NCBI RefSeq assembly: GCF_900327775.1
Contig: NZ_OUMZ01000001.1
Coordinates: forward strand, 1 to 64,000
Reading direction: 5' to 3'
Origin: Roseovarius sp. EL26
GTDB lineage: Bacteria > Pseudomonadota > Alphaproteobacteria > Rhodobacterales > Rhodobacteraceae
Length of the DNA stretch: 64,000 nt
Shown: positions 26,301 to 34,868 of the stretch, in pieces
Layout of the letters: every line of letters starts with the position of its first letter
Numbering within the stretch: the first letter of the stretch is position 1
Made by a program: the position numbers and the translations under genes
The notes under the pieces: generated by a model
Databases searched by the model: none
The model's input: only the letters and a program-made list of their open reading frames with translations
Told to the model about the DNA's origin: nothing

Positions 26301-27078
26301 CCGAGGGCGGGGCGGCGGTAAACAACTGCTCCAGCGTGGCAGTGGACACTGGATCTTTCAAAGATGCCACAAACACTGGCAGGGGGTTCAACCCGGCGCG
26401 CAGGAGTGACCGGACCAGACGGTTGATTGGATTGAGGCCCGCGCCTTGTACCAAGGCACGATAGAACACGACTGGCACCACGGGTTGGCCGTCTTGCCAT
26501 GCGTCCTGTGCGGCACTCAGGTCAGCGACGCCTGCGCCGGGCCAATAGACACCAGCACGCAAAAGGGGGCTTGCGGCTATGGGCTTCTCACCGCCATCCA
26601 GCATCGCCTGTGCGTAGTTCAGGAAATTGGTGGCATTTTCTGGCCCGCCCTCAACCATATAGGCCCAAAGCGCATCGTAATGCTCTGAAGATACCGTCGA
26701 GAGTTCGCGCAGTTCCGGGTCGGGTTTGTCGTCGCCGGGAAGCAGTGCCAGCGGCACGCCGGCCTCATAGCAACGCGCGGCATATTGCTCTGCACCGTAT
26801 TTCCAGTAACCGACGCCACCCAACACACGGGCGATGACCAGTTTCGACTTGGTGACACAATTGTCCAAGTGCAAATCGACCGACATTGGGTGGACCAAAT
26901 GCATCATGTTGGCCAGACGCAGGGTGGGGGCCGCGTCCATCTCAGTGCGCGCCGCACTCAATGCGGCCAGTTCTGTATCGGCGGCCGAGACAAATATCAC
27001 ATCTGCCGGGGTTTGCCCCAGATCAACAGGTTCTTTGCCATCATCGATGGATCCGGGGGTGGCAGCAAGCAGATGCAT
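23368..27078 (-). CDS. cobN: Cobaltochelatase subunit CobN
   Basis: The 1,236-residue protein is the large subunit of the aerobic, ATP-dependent cobaltochelatase CobNST, which inserts cobalt into hydrogenobyrinic acid a,c-diamide. Family motifs include VARVLGGVGYWKYGAEQY in the N-terminal part, the VGIQPARGYNIDPTDTYHSP region, GAQAIVHMGKHGNLEWLPGK with conserved His residues, and the C-terminal GSKPGAYGAGLQTMIDERLW. The ATG at 27078 gives a typical length; the frame is open to 27225 but would overlap the GNAT gene. It follows that gene and cobW on one strand. CobS and CobT are not in the window. Confidence 0.96.
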   Translation of the reverse strand: MHLLAATPGSIDDGKEPVDLGQTPADVIFVSAADTELAALSAARTEMDAAPTLRLANMMHLVHPMSVDLHLDNCVTKSKLVIARVLGGVGYWKYGAEQYAARCYEAGVPLALLPGDDKPDPELRELSTVSSEHYDALWAYMVEGGPENATNFLNYAQAMLDGGEKPIAASPLLRAGVYWPGAGVADLSAAQDAWQDGQPVVPVVFYRALVQGAGLNPINRLVRSLLRAGLNPLPVFVASLKDPVSTATLEQLFTAAPPSVILNCTSFAVGSPHAGDVNPHNPLTMPAAQGAPVFQVVLAGSSEEAWAEGLTGLSARDIAMNVALPEVDGRVLSRAISFKGEAYFDEATECPIATYRAQGDRVEFVAQLAANWAKLRGTAEEERKVALVLANYPNKDGRLANGVGLDTPAGTVHVLNLLQDGGYTVENLPADSDALMQSIMAGPTNWLTDRAERQGGEVLSLEIYLEYFNALPWEMKEAMTSRWGAPEKDPFYDDQGFHLSILNYGNAVVGIQPARGYNIDPTDTYHSPDLVPPHNYLAFYFWLRHEFGAQAIVHMGKHGNLEWLPGKALALSQTCWPEAIFGPTPHMYPFIVNDPGEGTQAKRRAQAVIIDHLTPPLTRAETYGPLRDLEALVDEYYEAAGVDPRRIEHLRREILSLSSVTGLDKDVGMSGEDEDGDLAKLDAYLCELKEAQIRDGLHIFGQSPEGEQERDLAIALARVPRGEGQARDASIIRALAADCDIDIDPLDCDMATPYTGPQHTDLKDLDAGPWRSNGDTVERLELLAQRLLRDGGRGVVAPGPHASVVLQEIHERILPTLRACGPDEGTGLLTALKGHFVAPAPSGAPTRGRLDTLPTGRNFYSVDSRAVPTPTAWALGWKSANLLIEKHLQTHGDWPRTMLLTAWGTANMRTGGDDIAQAMALMGVKPKWDSANRRVTGFEVLPQGVLGRPRVDVTLRISGFFRDAFPQLIALFDSAARAVQALDESDDLNPAAARTRAGEAQPRVYGSKPGAYGAGLQTMIDERLWADKADLAEAYLTWGSYAYGAKDEGTADRAGFETRLRQTEAIVQNQDNREHDILDSDDYYQFEGGAAAAVSTLQGKDRPIYHNDHSRPERPVIRTLDDEIGRVVRSRVVNPKWIDGIKRHGYKGAFEIAATVDYLFAFAATTGAVKSHHFDMVESAFLEDDDTRDFIEEHNAPALREIAERLQEAIDRGLWTPRSNSARARIAAATFGADMP

Positions 27079-27124
27079 CAGGGGCAGCCCTTTGAATAAT
27101 TTGTCGTAGCAAGACGGTGAAGCA

Positions 27125-27589
27125 CTAGGCGCTTGCGTCGTCCAGTTGTTTTTCCATGAAAACGCTGGATGTGTTGGGCTGGTAATCGCCAAATGCACCG
27201 CAACGGGTGAACCCGTGGCGTTCATACAGACGAATGGCCGCGGCCAGTTCTTCGCCGGTTTCCAACTTCAACGCATTCAGACCCAAGGCACGGGCCTGAT
27301 CTTCCAGCTGGCGCAGCAATGCCGCAGCCACGCCTTTGCCGCGTGCGGCATGCGAGGTGAACATTGATTTCACCTCTGCATACCCCTCACGTGCGGCAAT
27401 TGCTCCGGTACCCAAAATTTCACCTCCCTCACGGGCGGTGAAAAAATGGATATCCGGTGTACAGAGGTCTTCGATATCCAGCGCAAAATTTTCCTCGGGC
27501 GAAAACAGCTCTGCCATCAGCGCGTGGCTGGATTCCAACAGCTGTTTCGCACCCGCTTCGCGTGGATCTGAGACCTCGATTACCAACAT
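27125..27589 (-). CDS. GNAT-family N-acetyltransferase between cobW and cobN
   Basis: The 154-residue protein is a GNAT enzyme: ILGTGAIAAREGYAEVKSMF as beta4, TSHAARGKGVAAALLRQLED with the acetyl-CoA loop RGKGVA, LNALKLETGEELAAAIRLY and a C-terminal YERHGFTRCGAFGDY. Its ATG overlaps the cobW stop by one base (TGATG), so it is coupled to cobW and probably co-transcribed with cobN. No cobalamin step is known to need an acetyltransferase, so the link may be regulatory or incidental. Confidence 0.9.
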   Translation of the reverse strand: MLVIEVSDPREAGAKQLLESSHALMAELFSPEENFALDIEDLCTPDIHFFTAREGGEILGTGAIAAREGYAEVKSMFTSHAARGKGVAAALLRQLEDQARALGLNALKLETGEELAAAIRLYERHGFTRCGAFGDYQPNTSSVFMEKQLDDASA

Positions 27590-28680
27590 CAGGCGGCCAG
27601 CGCTTTTTCGATCGCGGCGCGGTCCAGGCCGGACTGACCAATGACGACCAGACGGGTTTCACGCGCATCTGCGCCAAATGGGCGGTCAAAATAGGTGTCC
27701 ACACGTGGGCCAACCGCCTGCAGCGTCAGACGCATGGGTTTGCCTTCGACAGCAGCAAAACCTTTGAGACGCAAAATGTTGTTCTGGCGGATCACATCAG
27801 CAACCTGTTCCGCGAAAGCTCCGGCATCGGTGATTTCACCACGGGTGACAACAAAGCTCTCAAACGCATCGTGATCGTGGTCATGATGGTGGTGGTGATC
27901 GTGATCATCGTCATGGTCGTCGTCGTCGTGATGGTCATCATCATGATCGTGGTGGTGATGGTGCACCTCGTGACGCGCATCCATGTCGTCCTCGGCCCCG
28001 ATGCCTTGACCCAAGAGAACATCAACTGGCAGGGCGCCCATGGTGGCTTTGACGACTTGCACGCCGTCACGGCTTTCACCGCGCAGTTTGTCGGCAAGTG
28101 CAGAGGCTTCATCCTGACCCAGGAGGTCAGATTTATTGACAACGATCATGTCAGCGCAGGCGATCTGATCTTCGAACAGTTCTGAAAGTGGCGTTTCGTG
28201 ATCAAGATTTTCGTCTTGCTGACGCTGTGCGTCAACTGCGGCGACGTCGTGGGCAAATCGGCCTTCGGATACGGCCTTGCCGTCGACTACGGTGACAACA
28301 CCGTCAACGGTCACGCGGGTGGAAATCTCGGGCCAGTTGAAGGCACGCACCAGCGGTTGGGGCAGGGCCAGACCAGAGGTTTCGATCACGATGTGATCGG
28401 GCGCATCGTCCCGGTCCAACAACATCTGTATGGTGGGCACAAAATCTTCGGCCACGGTGCAGCAGATGCAGCCATTTGACAACTCGACCACGTCCTCTTC
28501 GGCGCAGCCTTCGATGCCGCAGCCTTTTAGGATGCCGCCGTCAACACCGAGATCACCAAATTCATTGATGATCAAGGCGATGCGTTTGCCATTTGCATTT
28601 TCCAGCATATGGCGGATCAGGGTGGTTTTCCCGGCTCCAAGGAAACCGGTAACAACAGTGGCAGGAATTTTGGCAGGCAT
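27589..28680 (-). CDS. cobW: CobW, COG0523 GTPase metallochaperone
   Basis: The 363-residue protein is a G3E GTPase: Walker A GFLGAGKTTLIRHML at residue 10, the metal-binding CICC motif in LSNGCICCTVAEDF near residue 70, DGVVTVVDGKAV, the NKSD guanine-specificity motif and a C-terminal COG0523 domain. Between them is a long His/Asp-rich run at about residues 245-285, an expected cobalt-binding tail. CobW proteins are thought to deliver cobalt to the CobNST chelatase. The ATG at 28680 follows GAAGGAGAGAACCTG. Confidence 0.95.
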   Translation of the reverse strand: MPAKIPATVVTGFLGAGKTTLIRHMLENANGKRIALIINEFGDLGVDGGILKGCGIEGCAEEDVVELSNGCICCTVAEDFVPTIQMLLDRDDAPDHIVIETSGLALPQPLVRAFNWPEISTRVTVDGVVTVVDGKAVSEGRFAHDVAAVDAQRQQDENLDHETPLSELFEDQIACADMIVVNKSDLLGQDEASALADKLRGESRDGVQVVKATMGALPVDVLLGQGIGAEDDMDARHEVHHHHHDHDDDHHDDDDHDDDHDHHHHHDHDHDAFESFVVTRGEITDAGAFAEQVADVIRQNNILRLKGFAAVEGKPMRLTLQAVGPRVDTYFDRPFGADARETRLVVIGQSGLDRAAIEKALAA

Positions 28681-28755
28681 CAGGTTCTCTCCTTCAAACG
28701 CTTGCAAGAGGTGCGCCACTGGCCTAGGCCCTTCGCAAGCGAAGGAGAGGCAGTG

Positions 28756-29082
28756 ATGCACCGGATTGTGGTCTGTTCAACATGTGAGGGGCTGGGTGGC
28801 AAGAGGTTTGCCGTAAATTTACGCGCAGCATTTGCTGAAAAAGCCATGCTATTCGAGGTCCAGGACCATGATTGCATGTCCAATTGCGGGCGCGCGTTAA
28901 GCGTGGCGTTCTCGGCGCCTGGCAAGGCGACGTATCTCTTCGGCGACATCGATCCAGCAAAGGATCTGGCTGACACACTGGCTTTTGCAGGCATGTATGC
29001 CGCAAGCACCGATGGCTGGATCGAGGATGCGCGCGGGGCAGGACGGTTGCGCCACTGTCTGGTTGGGCGTGTTCCAGCATAG
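28756..29082 (+). CDS. DUF1636 family cysteine protein (1)
   Basis: The 108-residue protein has a thioredoxin-like [2Fe-2S] ferredoxin look: CSTC at residues 7-10, then C40 and C44 in HDCMSNCGRAL, a four-cysteine pattern that could bind an iron-sulfur cluster. I assign it to the DUF1636 family, whose members often lie with cobalamin genes. The ATG at 28756 follows GGAGAGGCAGTG. It is divergent from cobW with 75 bases between and convergent with the cbt operon. A second, longer DUF1636 protein is at 37977. Confidence 0.8.
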   Translation: MHRIVVCSTCEGLGGKRFAVNLRAAFAEKAMLFEVQDHDCMSNCGRALSVAFSAPGKATYLFGDIDPAKDLADTLAFAGMYAASTDGWIEDARGAGRLRHCLVGRVPA

Positions 29083-29155
29083 CGCAACGTAATGGACGAC
29101 GGGAGCGCCCCCGTCCTGCAAGCGGCAGTCAACAGAATATCAGCCGCCGGCATGC

Positions 29156-29668
29156 TCACTCGATAACCACGGTGGCTTTGGCTTCAACGGGTTCGCCATC
29201 AATGGCAAACTGGCTGTGGTCATTGGCATTCAGGGTCACGCGGATTTCGTGCTCGCCTGCGCTCAGGCCGCTGATGTGAAACCAAGGGCCATAGCTGCGC
29301 GCCAATTTGACACCATCCACATAGATATGGGCATGACCTGCGCCGGGGGTGTTTTCACCGTTCACGTTCTCTGGCGAGAAGGCGAAATTTTCAAGGCTGA
29401 TCTCCAGATTACGACTGCTGGCCCCATCTGGATGCAGGGTCAAATCGAGACCGGGGAGGGGTGCCTTGGCCTCCGTCAATTTGCTGTGCATTGCGGCATG
29501 ATCCATCGCTGAATGATCCATACCGTCGTGGGCTTGACCTTCGGCGTGTTGCGCCGGGTCACCATGATCGTGACCTTCGAATTCAGCACCGCTGCTCGCA
29601 GCCAGAATGAAGCCAAAGCCCGTGCCAAAGAACAGCCCGATGATCAAAAGGAAGAAAGGTTTTTGCAT
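29156..29668 (-). CDS. Membrane-anchored His-rich protein of the cbt operon
   Basis: The 170-residue protein starts with one membrane segment (residues 2-27, FFLLIIGLFFGTGFGFILA), followed by a His/Asp/Met-rich stretch (GHDHGDPAQHAEGQAHDGMDHSAMDH is the region of residues 35-60) and a beta-rich domain with HAHIYVDGVKLARSYGPWFH. I do not recognise a named family. Its place as third gene behind cbtB and cbtA under a cobalamin riboswitch, and the histidines facing the periplasm, point to cobalt binding. The start at 29668 begins the membrane segment directly. Confidence 0.72.
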   Translation of the reverse strand: MQKPFFLLIIGLFFGTGFGFILAASSGAEFEGHDHGDPAQHAEGQAHDGMDHSAMDHAAMHSKLTEAKAPLPGLDLTLHPDGASSRNLEISLENFAFSPENVNGENTPGAGHAHIYVDGVKLARSYGPWFHISGLSAGEHEIRVTLNANDHSQFAIDGEPVEAKATVVIE

Positions 29669-29725
29669 ATCGTTTCCAAGCAAGTGCCCCGGCGATGCCG
29701 CCGGGGCGTTGTTGTGTTTAGGCGC

Positions 29726-30406
29726 TTAAGCGTCAGCCGCTTCCTTTTGCCAGAAATATCCGGCGAATGTCCCCAGCAAGGCCCAGGCAGCAAATCCAAC
29801 ACCCAATGCACGGCTGGCAAAGAGTGCTGCGATTTCCGGTGGAACCGGCCCGGCAAACTCATCCGGATGCGGCGCGCCCACAAGATGCGGTGCAGCGATC
29901 AACAAGCCAGCGATCACGTACATGATCACCCCTTTGCCAAAGGCAAACAGGCCAAGACCAAGTGCGGTGACTGCAACGGTAGCCCACCACCAGACCTGAC
30001 GCTCGGCCACATCAGCGGCGGCAACACCAGGCACCTCAGGCGGCAGAGAAAATGCAGGCGCGAAATGCATCGCAATGAAACCCGCAATGCCCCAGATCAA
30101 GCCAGTGCGTGCGTTGACTGTGAATCCACGCTCAGACGCCATGCTCATCATCGCGACCAGCACAAAGGCATAGCCGGTATAGATCAGCGCGGTGAACAAC
30201 ACGCTCAGTCCGTCGCGCATCAGATCGATGCCGCCAAGATCCTGATGGGCGCTAACCGCTGCGGCACCAAAGTGCACAAGATCACCACCTTCGTACAGCT
30301 CCGCATGCAAAAGCACGGGTTGCACAAAAACCAACTGTAACAGGGCCGCAAGCAGCCCTGTACAGAATCCAGCGAACAACGCGCTGGTCAGAATTTTTTG
30401 GAACAT
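29726..30406 (-). CDS. cbtA: Cobalt transporter subunit CbtA
   Basis: The 226-residue protein has about five membrane segments and the CbtA hallmarks: a first helix ending in LQLVFVQPVLLHAE, SVLFTALIYTGYAFVLVAM, GLIWGIAGFIAMHFAPAFSL and VGAPHPDEFAGPVPPEIAALFA. CbtA with CbtB is a predicted B12-regulated cobalt importer found in alphaproteobacteria. It starts three bases after the cbtB stop. Confidence 0.92.
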   Translation of the reverse strand: MFQKILTSALFAGFCTGLLAALLQLVFVQPVLLHAELYEGGDLVHFGAAAVSAHQDLGGIDLMRDGLSVLFTALIYTGYAFVLVAMMSMASERGFTVNARTGLIWGIAGFIAMHFAPAFSLPPEVPGVAAADVAERQVWWWATVAVTALGLGLFAFGKGVIMYVIAGLLIAAPHLVGAPHPDEFAGPVPPEIAALFASRALGVGFAAWALLGTFAGYFWQKEAADA

Positions 30407-30409
30407 GGC

Positions 30410-30574
30410 TTAGTGGCAGGGAAAGCCGGTTGCGTGACGCACGTCATGTGCGGCGTCGTGCAGCGCGCTAGCCTGAACGTGGCCAGCCATTGTCACAATG
30501 CCAAAGCCCAGAATGATCGCAGCTACGGCAGGGAATACGGTGGATTTTGCGGCTGAATGTACCAGTGCAGTCAT
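30410..30574 (-). CDS. cbtB: Cobalt transporter subunit CbtB
   Basis: This 54-residue gene, too short for common ORF cut-offs, reads MTALVHSAAKSTVFPAVAAI and continues with one membrane helix (IILGFGIVTMAG), ending HDVRHATGFPCH. The C-terminal histidines and cysteine are the CbtB signature and a likely cobalt site. A GGAG lies seven bases before the ATG, and the cobalamin riboswitch lies directly upstream. Confidence 0.93.
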   Translation of the reverse strand: MTALVHSAAKSTVFPAVAAIILGFGIVTMAGHVQASALHDAAHDVRHATGFPCH

Positions 30575-30604
30575 TTTATTTCTCCTTCTTCACCTCTCAC
30601 CCGA

Positions 30605-30790
30605 GGTGTGGATTACAGTCACGCAAAGGCTGGTCTCCTGGCTCGCGGGTCGATGCCTTACTGTCGCCTTCCCAGGTTATTCACCCAGTGGTCTTCGACA
30701 GGGGCTCACCGCTTACAGTCGCGGGGGCGGCTGACGATTGAGTGCCCTACATGGGTCCACCATCACGTCATTCCCAATTCATCCCCTGAA
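30605..30790 (-). ncRNA. Cobalamin riboswitch controlling cbtBA
   Basis: On the minus strand the leader of cbtB contains the conserved core CCCCCGCGACTGTAAGCGG (about 30708-30728), a downstream CCACTGGG and CTGGGAAGG region, and the B12 box AGCCAGGAGACCAGCC at about 30628-30643, in the correct order. The end of the element lies about 30 bases before the cbtB start, so control may be at translation initiation or by termination. Adenosylcobalamin should repress the cobalt importer. Confidence 0.92.
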
Positions 30791-30799
30791 TGCTTTGCA

Positions 30800-31175
30800 T
30801 CCATATGGGGACCCTTGCTTTATTCGGTATGAAGATTGCCAAGGCATTCGTCAAGAATGATTTGCAAAGCACACCCCTCATTCAAGGCAAGAAAATGAGC
30901 CAACGAATGGAAACCGACATCGCTTTATTGCTGGGCGACATAGGGGTGGAAGATGATGGATTTCTTCCGGCATTCGAATCGCGGCGACAATGCTGCCACG
31001 CTCTGATTGAAACTGAAATTTTCGACTCGAATGGGCGAAAAGTCGCAATATTTTGTGGATAACTCCGCGACTTACCCCATATGGTGGGGTTATGCGTTGA
31101 CAGCGTGTGATTCCCACCGTCACAATATTCGGGAATTGGAATCATTTCGTGCCGTAGAAACCGCAAGGGGACGCA
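30800..31175. other. Intergenic region upstream of smc
   Basis: This stretch carries the promoters of smc on the plus strand and of the riboswitch leader on the minus strand. The open frame at 30790-31062 has no ribosome site or similarity, and I count it as chance. Confidence 0.45.
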
Positions 31176-34100
31176 TTGCATTTTTCAAAGCTCAGACTGA
31201 CCGGCTTCAAAAGCTTCGTTGACCCGACGGATCTGATCATCACGGATGGTTTGACCGGGGTTGTCGGGCCAAACGGTTGCGGCAAGTCGAACCTGCTTGA
31301 AGCATTGCGTTGGGTGATGGGCGAGAACCGCCCCAGCATCATGCGTGGCGGCGGTATGGAAGATGTGATTTTTGCCGGTGCGGCCAGTCGACCAGCGCGC
31401 AACTTTGCCGAAGTGGTTTGTCATATGGACAACTCTGATCGGCTGGCACCGGCAGGATTCAATGATGCGGATCACTTGGAAGTGGTGCGTCGGATCACCC
31501 GTGATGTTGGATCGGCCTACAAGGTTAACGGTAAGGATGCCCGCGCCCGCGATGTGCAGATGCTGTTTGCCGATGCCTCAACCGGATCACACTCGCAGGC
31601 GCTGGTCAGTCAGGGCAAGATTACAGACCTGATCAATGCCAAACCCAAAGCACGCCGCAAGATTTTGGAAGAGGCGGCCGGGATTTCCGGCCTTTATCAG
31701 CGCCGTCACGAGGCAGAACTTAAGCTCAAAGGCGCGGAAACCAATTTGGCTCGTGTTGATGATGTGATTGAGCAGCTGGCCACCCAGCTGGCACAATTGG
31801 CCCGTCAGGCGCGCCAAGCACAGCGATATCGCGCCATTGGTGAGGACCTGCGCCGCTCTGAAGGCCTGTTGCTTTACCGTCGCTGGAAAGAGGCTGATCT
31901 GGCCCGTGCACTGGCAGACGACGAACTGCGCGAACGTGTCACCGCCGCCGCACGTGCGGAAACGGCTGCACGCGAAGCAGGCAAGTTGCGGATACACACC
32001 GAAGATGCCTTGCCAGCCCTACGCGAGGAAGAAGCGATTGCGGCGGCTGTTTTGCAGCGTTTGCAAGTCCAGCGCGACACGCTCAATGAGCAAGAACAAA
32101 ATGCCCGCACCCGGATTGGAACCCTGTCCTCGCGGATTGAACAGCTGACCCGTGATATTGAGCGCGAGGCCAGCCTGAACCGCGATGCAGGCGAAACCAT
32201 TGAACGTCTGGAATGGGAAGCGCGCGAACTGATCAAGGCGAGCGAGGGGCAAGAGGAACGTCTGGAGATCGCCTCGGAAGAGGCTCATGAAGCCGCCGCC
32301 GTTTTGCAACAACGCGAAACTGATCTGGGACAGCTAACCGAAGATGTCGCCCGTCTGGCCGCGCGCCACCATTCAGCGCAACGCCTGTTGGATGACAGCC
32401 GTAAGATGCTAACCAAAAGCGAATCTGAGGCGACCCGTGCCCGCGAGGCAGCACAAGGCGCTAAAGACGCAGAGTTGCGTGCCGCACAAGAGTTTGAGAC
32501 CGCCCATGAGGCCGAGGCCGAGGCGCAGCATATTGCCGAAGAGGCCGAACTGGCTTTGAATGCCGCCGAAGAGGCGCGTTCTGAGACGCAAGACCGCGAA
32601 GTCACAGCACGGGCGGAGCGTTCCGAGGCTGAAGGGGAGCTGAACGCGCTCAGCGCGGAAGTCACCGCATTGGCCAAACTGCTGGAACGCGACACGGCCG
32701 AGGGCGGGCAGATCCTTGATCTTCTTCAGGTGACGTCTGGTTATGAAAAAGCGTTAGGGGCGGCATTGGCCGATGACTTACGTGCGCCAGAGGTGACAGA
32801 TGATGGTCCTTCTGGCTGGGCCCGCCTGCCGGGATATTCCAGCGCGCAAACCTTACCCGAAGGTGTCAATGCGCTTTCCAATTATGTGAATGTGCCCGAA
32901 GTTCTGGTGCGCCGTATTGGCCAAATCGGGTTGGTGCGGTCGGATGATGGCCCACGACTGCAGGCCGAACTGAAGCCCGGGCAGCGATTGGTCAGTCGGG
33001 AAGGCGACCTGTGGCGTTGGGATGGATACCGCGCATGGGCAGAAGATGCACCAAGTGCAGCAGCCCTGCGTCTGGAGCAACTCAACCGTCTGGAAGAACT
33101 CAAGCAGGAACTGTCTCATGCGACGGCCCGTGCCGAGGGGGCACAACAGGCGCACGAAGCCCTGTCCTTGATGTTGGCACGTCAAGCCGAGGAAGACCGT
33201 GCTGCGCGCGAGGCCCGCCGGGCGGCGGACGCACAAGTGACGCAAGCCAGCCGAGCCTTGTCGCGGGCCGAGGCAGACCGGAACCTTGCAGCCTCCAAAC
33301 ATGAATCACTGGGCCTTGCCGTCACCCGCCACGAAGAAGAGGCGATGGAGACGCGAAAGCAGCTGGCCGAGGCTGAGAAAGGTCAGACCGATCTGGGCGA
33401 TCTGGACGAGGCGCGCACGCAGGTTGATGACGTGAAAATGACGGTCGAGGCTGCGCGGATTACCATGATGTCACGCCGCTCTGCCCATGATGAATTGCGC
33501 CGCGAGGGCGAAAGTCGCACCAAACGCAGCCAAGAAGTGGCCAAGGAAATCAGCGGTTGGCGGCACCGCTTGGAAACAGCTGAAAAGCGCAGCGCTGAGC
33601 TGGCTGAACGCAAGTATACCACAGAAGAAGAACTGGCTGAGGCCTCTGCTGCGCCAGAAGAGATTGCTGCCAAACGCGAAGAGCTGGGCGAGCAGATCGA
33701 CAAATCCAGCGCCCGTCGTGCCGAGGCGGCAGATGCGCTCTCGGTTGCCGAAGGGGCCGCACGTGAAGCCGTTGCCGGTGAACGCGAGGCAGAGCGCAAT
33801 GCATCCGAAGCGCGCGAGGCGCGTGCCAGATCCGAGGCACGGATGGAAGCCGCACGTGAAACCGTTGCTGTGACGGCGGAGCGGATCACCGAAGAGGTGG
33901 AACTTGCACCCGAAGCATTGTTGGAGCAACTGGGCGTTGACCCGCATGAAATGCCAGCCTCAGACGTGATTGAGGCCGATGTAAACCGCCTGAAACGTCA
34001 ACGTGACGCTTTGGGGGCGGTGAACCTGCGCGCCGAAGAAGACGCGCGCGAGGTTGAGGAAGAGCATACCGCGCTGGTCAACGAGAAAAATGATCTGGAA

Positions 34101-34631
34101 GAGGCGATCAGAACACTGCGCAGTGGTATCGCCAGTCTGAATCGGGAAGGACGCGAACGCCTGTTAACAGCATTTGAACAGGTCAATTCCAACTTCAAGA
34201 TGCTCTACAAGCACCTGTTTGGTGGTGGCGAGGCCAATCTGGTTATGGTCGAAAGCGAAGACCCGCTGGATGCCGGACTTGAGATCATGTGCCAGCCACC
34301 GGGTAAGAAACTGTCAGTGCTCAGCCTGCTATCTGGCGGTGAACAAACCCTGACCGTTCTGGCGCTGATCTTTGGTGTGTTTCTGTCCAATCCTTCACCG
34401 ATTTGTGTGTTGGATGAGGTCGACGCGCCGCTGGATGATGCGAACGTTGGGCGGTTCTGTGATCTGCTGGACGAAATGTGCCGTCGCACAGAAACCCGTT
34501 TCCTGATCATCACTCACCACGCCGTAACAATGAGCCGGATGGACCGCTTGTTCGGCGTGACGATGGCAGAGAAGGGCGTGAGTCAGCTGGTCTCGGTTGA
34601 TCTGAAGAAAGCCGAACAGATGGTAGCGTGA
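31176..34631 (+). CDS. smc: Chromosome segregation protein SMC
   Basis: The 1,151-residue protein is a complete SMC ATPase. Walker A is GPNGCGKSN at residue 31, the hinge is near residues 500-620 (the G-rich segment with GYEKALGAALADDLRAPEV), two long Glu/Arg/Ala-rich coiled coils flank it, and the C-terminal head has the signature LLSGGEQTLT and Walker B VLDEVDAPLDDANVGRF. It works with ScpA and ScpB, which are not in the window, to organise and separate chromosomes. Confidence 0.97.
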   Translation: MHFSKLRLTGFKSFVDPTDLIITDGLTGVVGPNGCGKSNLLEALRWVMGENRPSIMRGGGMEDVIFAGAASRPARNFAEVVCHMDNSDRLAPAGFNDADHLEVVRRITRDVGSAYKVNGKDARARDVQMLFADASTGSHSQALVSQGKITDLINAKPKARRKILEEAAGISGLYQRRHEAELKLKGAETNLARVDDVIEQLATQLAQLARQARQAQRYRAIGEDLRRSEGLLLYRRWKEADLARALADDELRERVTAAARAETAAREAGKLRIHTEDALPALREEEAIAAAVLQRLQVQRDTLNEQEQNARTRIGTLSSRIEQLTRDIEREASLNRDAGETIERLEWEARELIKASEGQEERLEIASEEAHEAAAVLQQRETDLGQLTEDVARLAARHHSAQRLLDDSRKMLTKSESEATRAREAAQGAKDAELRAAQEFETAHEAEAEAQHIAEEAELALNAAEEARSETQDREVTARAERSEAEGELNALSAEVTALAKLLERDTAEGGQILDLLQVTSGYEKALGAALADDLRAPEVTDDGPSGWARLPGYSSAQTLPEGVNALSNYVNVPEVLVRRIGQIGLVRSDDGPRLQAELKPGQRLVSREGDLWRWDGYRAWAEDAPSAAALRLEQLNRLEELKQELSHATARAEGAQQAHEALSLMLARQAEEDRAAREARRAADAQVTQASRALSRAEADRNLAASKHESLGLAVTRHEEEAMETRKQLAEAEKGQTDLGDLDEARTQVDDVKMTVEAARITMMSRRSAHDELRREGESRTKRSQEVAKEISGWRHRLETAEKRSAELAERKYTTEEELAEASAAPEEIAAKREELGEQIDKSSARRAEAADALSVAEGAAREAVAGEREAERNASEAREARARSEARMEAARETVAVTAERITEEVELAPEALLEQLGVDPHEMPASDVIEADVNRLKRQRDALGAVNLRAEEDAREVEEEHTALVNEKNDLEEAIRTLRSGIASLNREGRERLLTAFEQVNSNFKMLYKHLFGGGEANLVMVESEDPLDAGLEIMCQPPGKKLSVLSLLSGGEQTLTVLALIFGVFLSNPSPICVLDEVDAPLDDANVGRFCDLLDEMCRRTETRFLIITHHAVTMSRMDRLFGVTMAEKGVSQLVSVDLKKAEQMVA

Positions 34632-34753
34632 TGTTTCGCCCAATTGATTTAGAAATATAAATTTCTATTCTTGGTATTCTGCGTCACGATTTCGCCTTAT
34701 TTGAGTCCAGAATTAACCCCTCAATGGCCTTAAATCCATTGCGATGAAGGGGG

Positions 34754-34852
34754 GTGAGAGACATCGAGGAAAGTCAATACAGAAAATGGATGGTTGTGAT
34801 TGCTATGGCAACATTGTTTGTCGCAATCATTCGGCTTTACATCTTGAGTTAA
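34754..34852 (+). CDS. Candidate 32-residue single-helix membrane protein
   Basis: A GTG start directly behind AAGGGGG opens a 32-codon frame with a short charged N-terminus (MRDIEESQYRKW) and one membrane helix (MVVIAMATLFVAIIRLYI). A clear terminator follows 17 bases after the stop. The combination of ribosome site, helix and terminator supports a real small gene between smc and the methyltransferase gene. No family is recognised, and conservation is untested. Confidence 0.45.
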   Translation: MRDIEESQYRKWMVVIAMATLFVAIIRLYILS

Positions 34853-34868
34853 GTTCAGAGTAAAGAAA

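Noticed and set aside
27879..27972. Short repeating GAT/CAT-rich DNA that looks like a satellite or CRISPR-like array
   Set aside because: It is in frame within cobW and encodes the His/Asp-rich metal tail; there are no spacers.
28681..28755. A second cobalamin riboswitch ahead of cobW
   Set aside because: The 75-base gap is too short, and no B12 box is present.
30790..31062. A 90-codon plus-strand frame upstream of smc
   Set aside because: It overlaps the riboswitch end, lacks a ribosome site and has no recognisable features.
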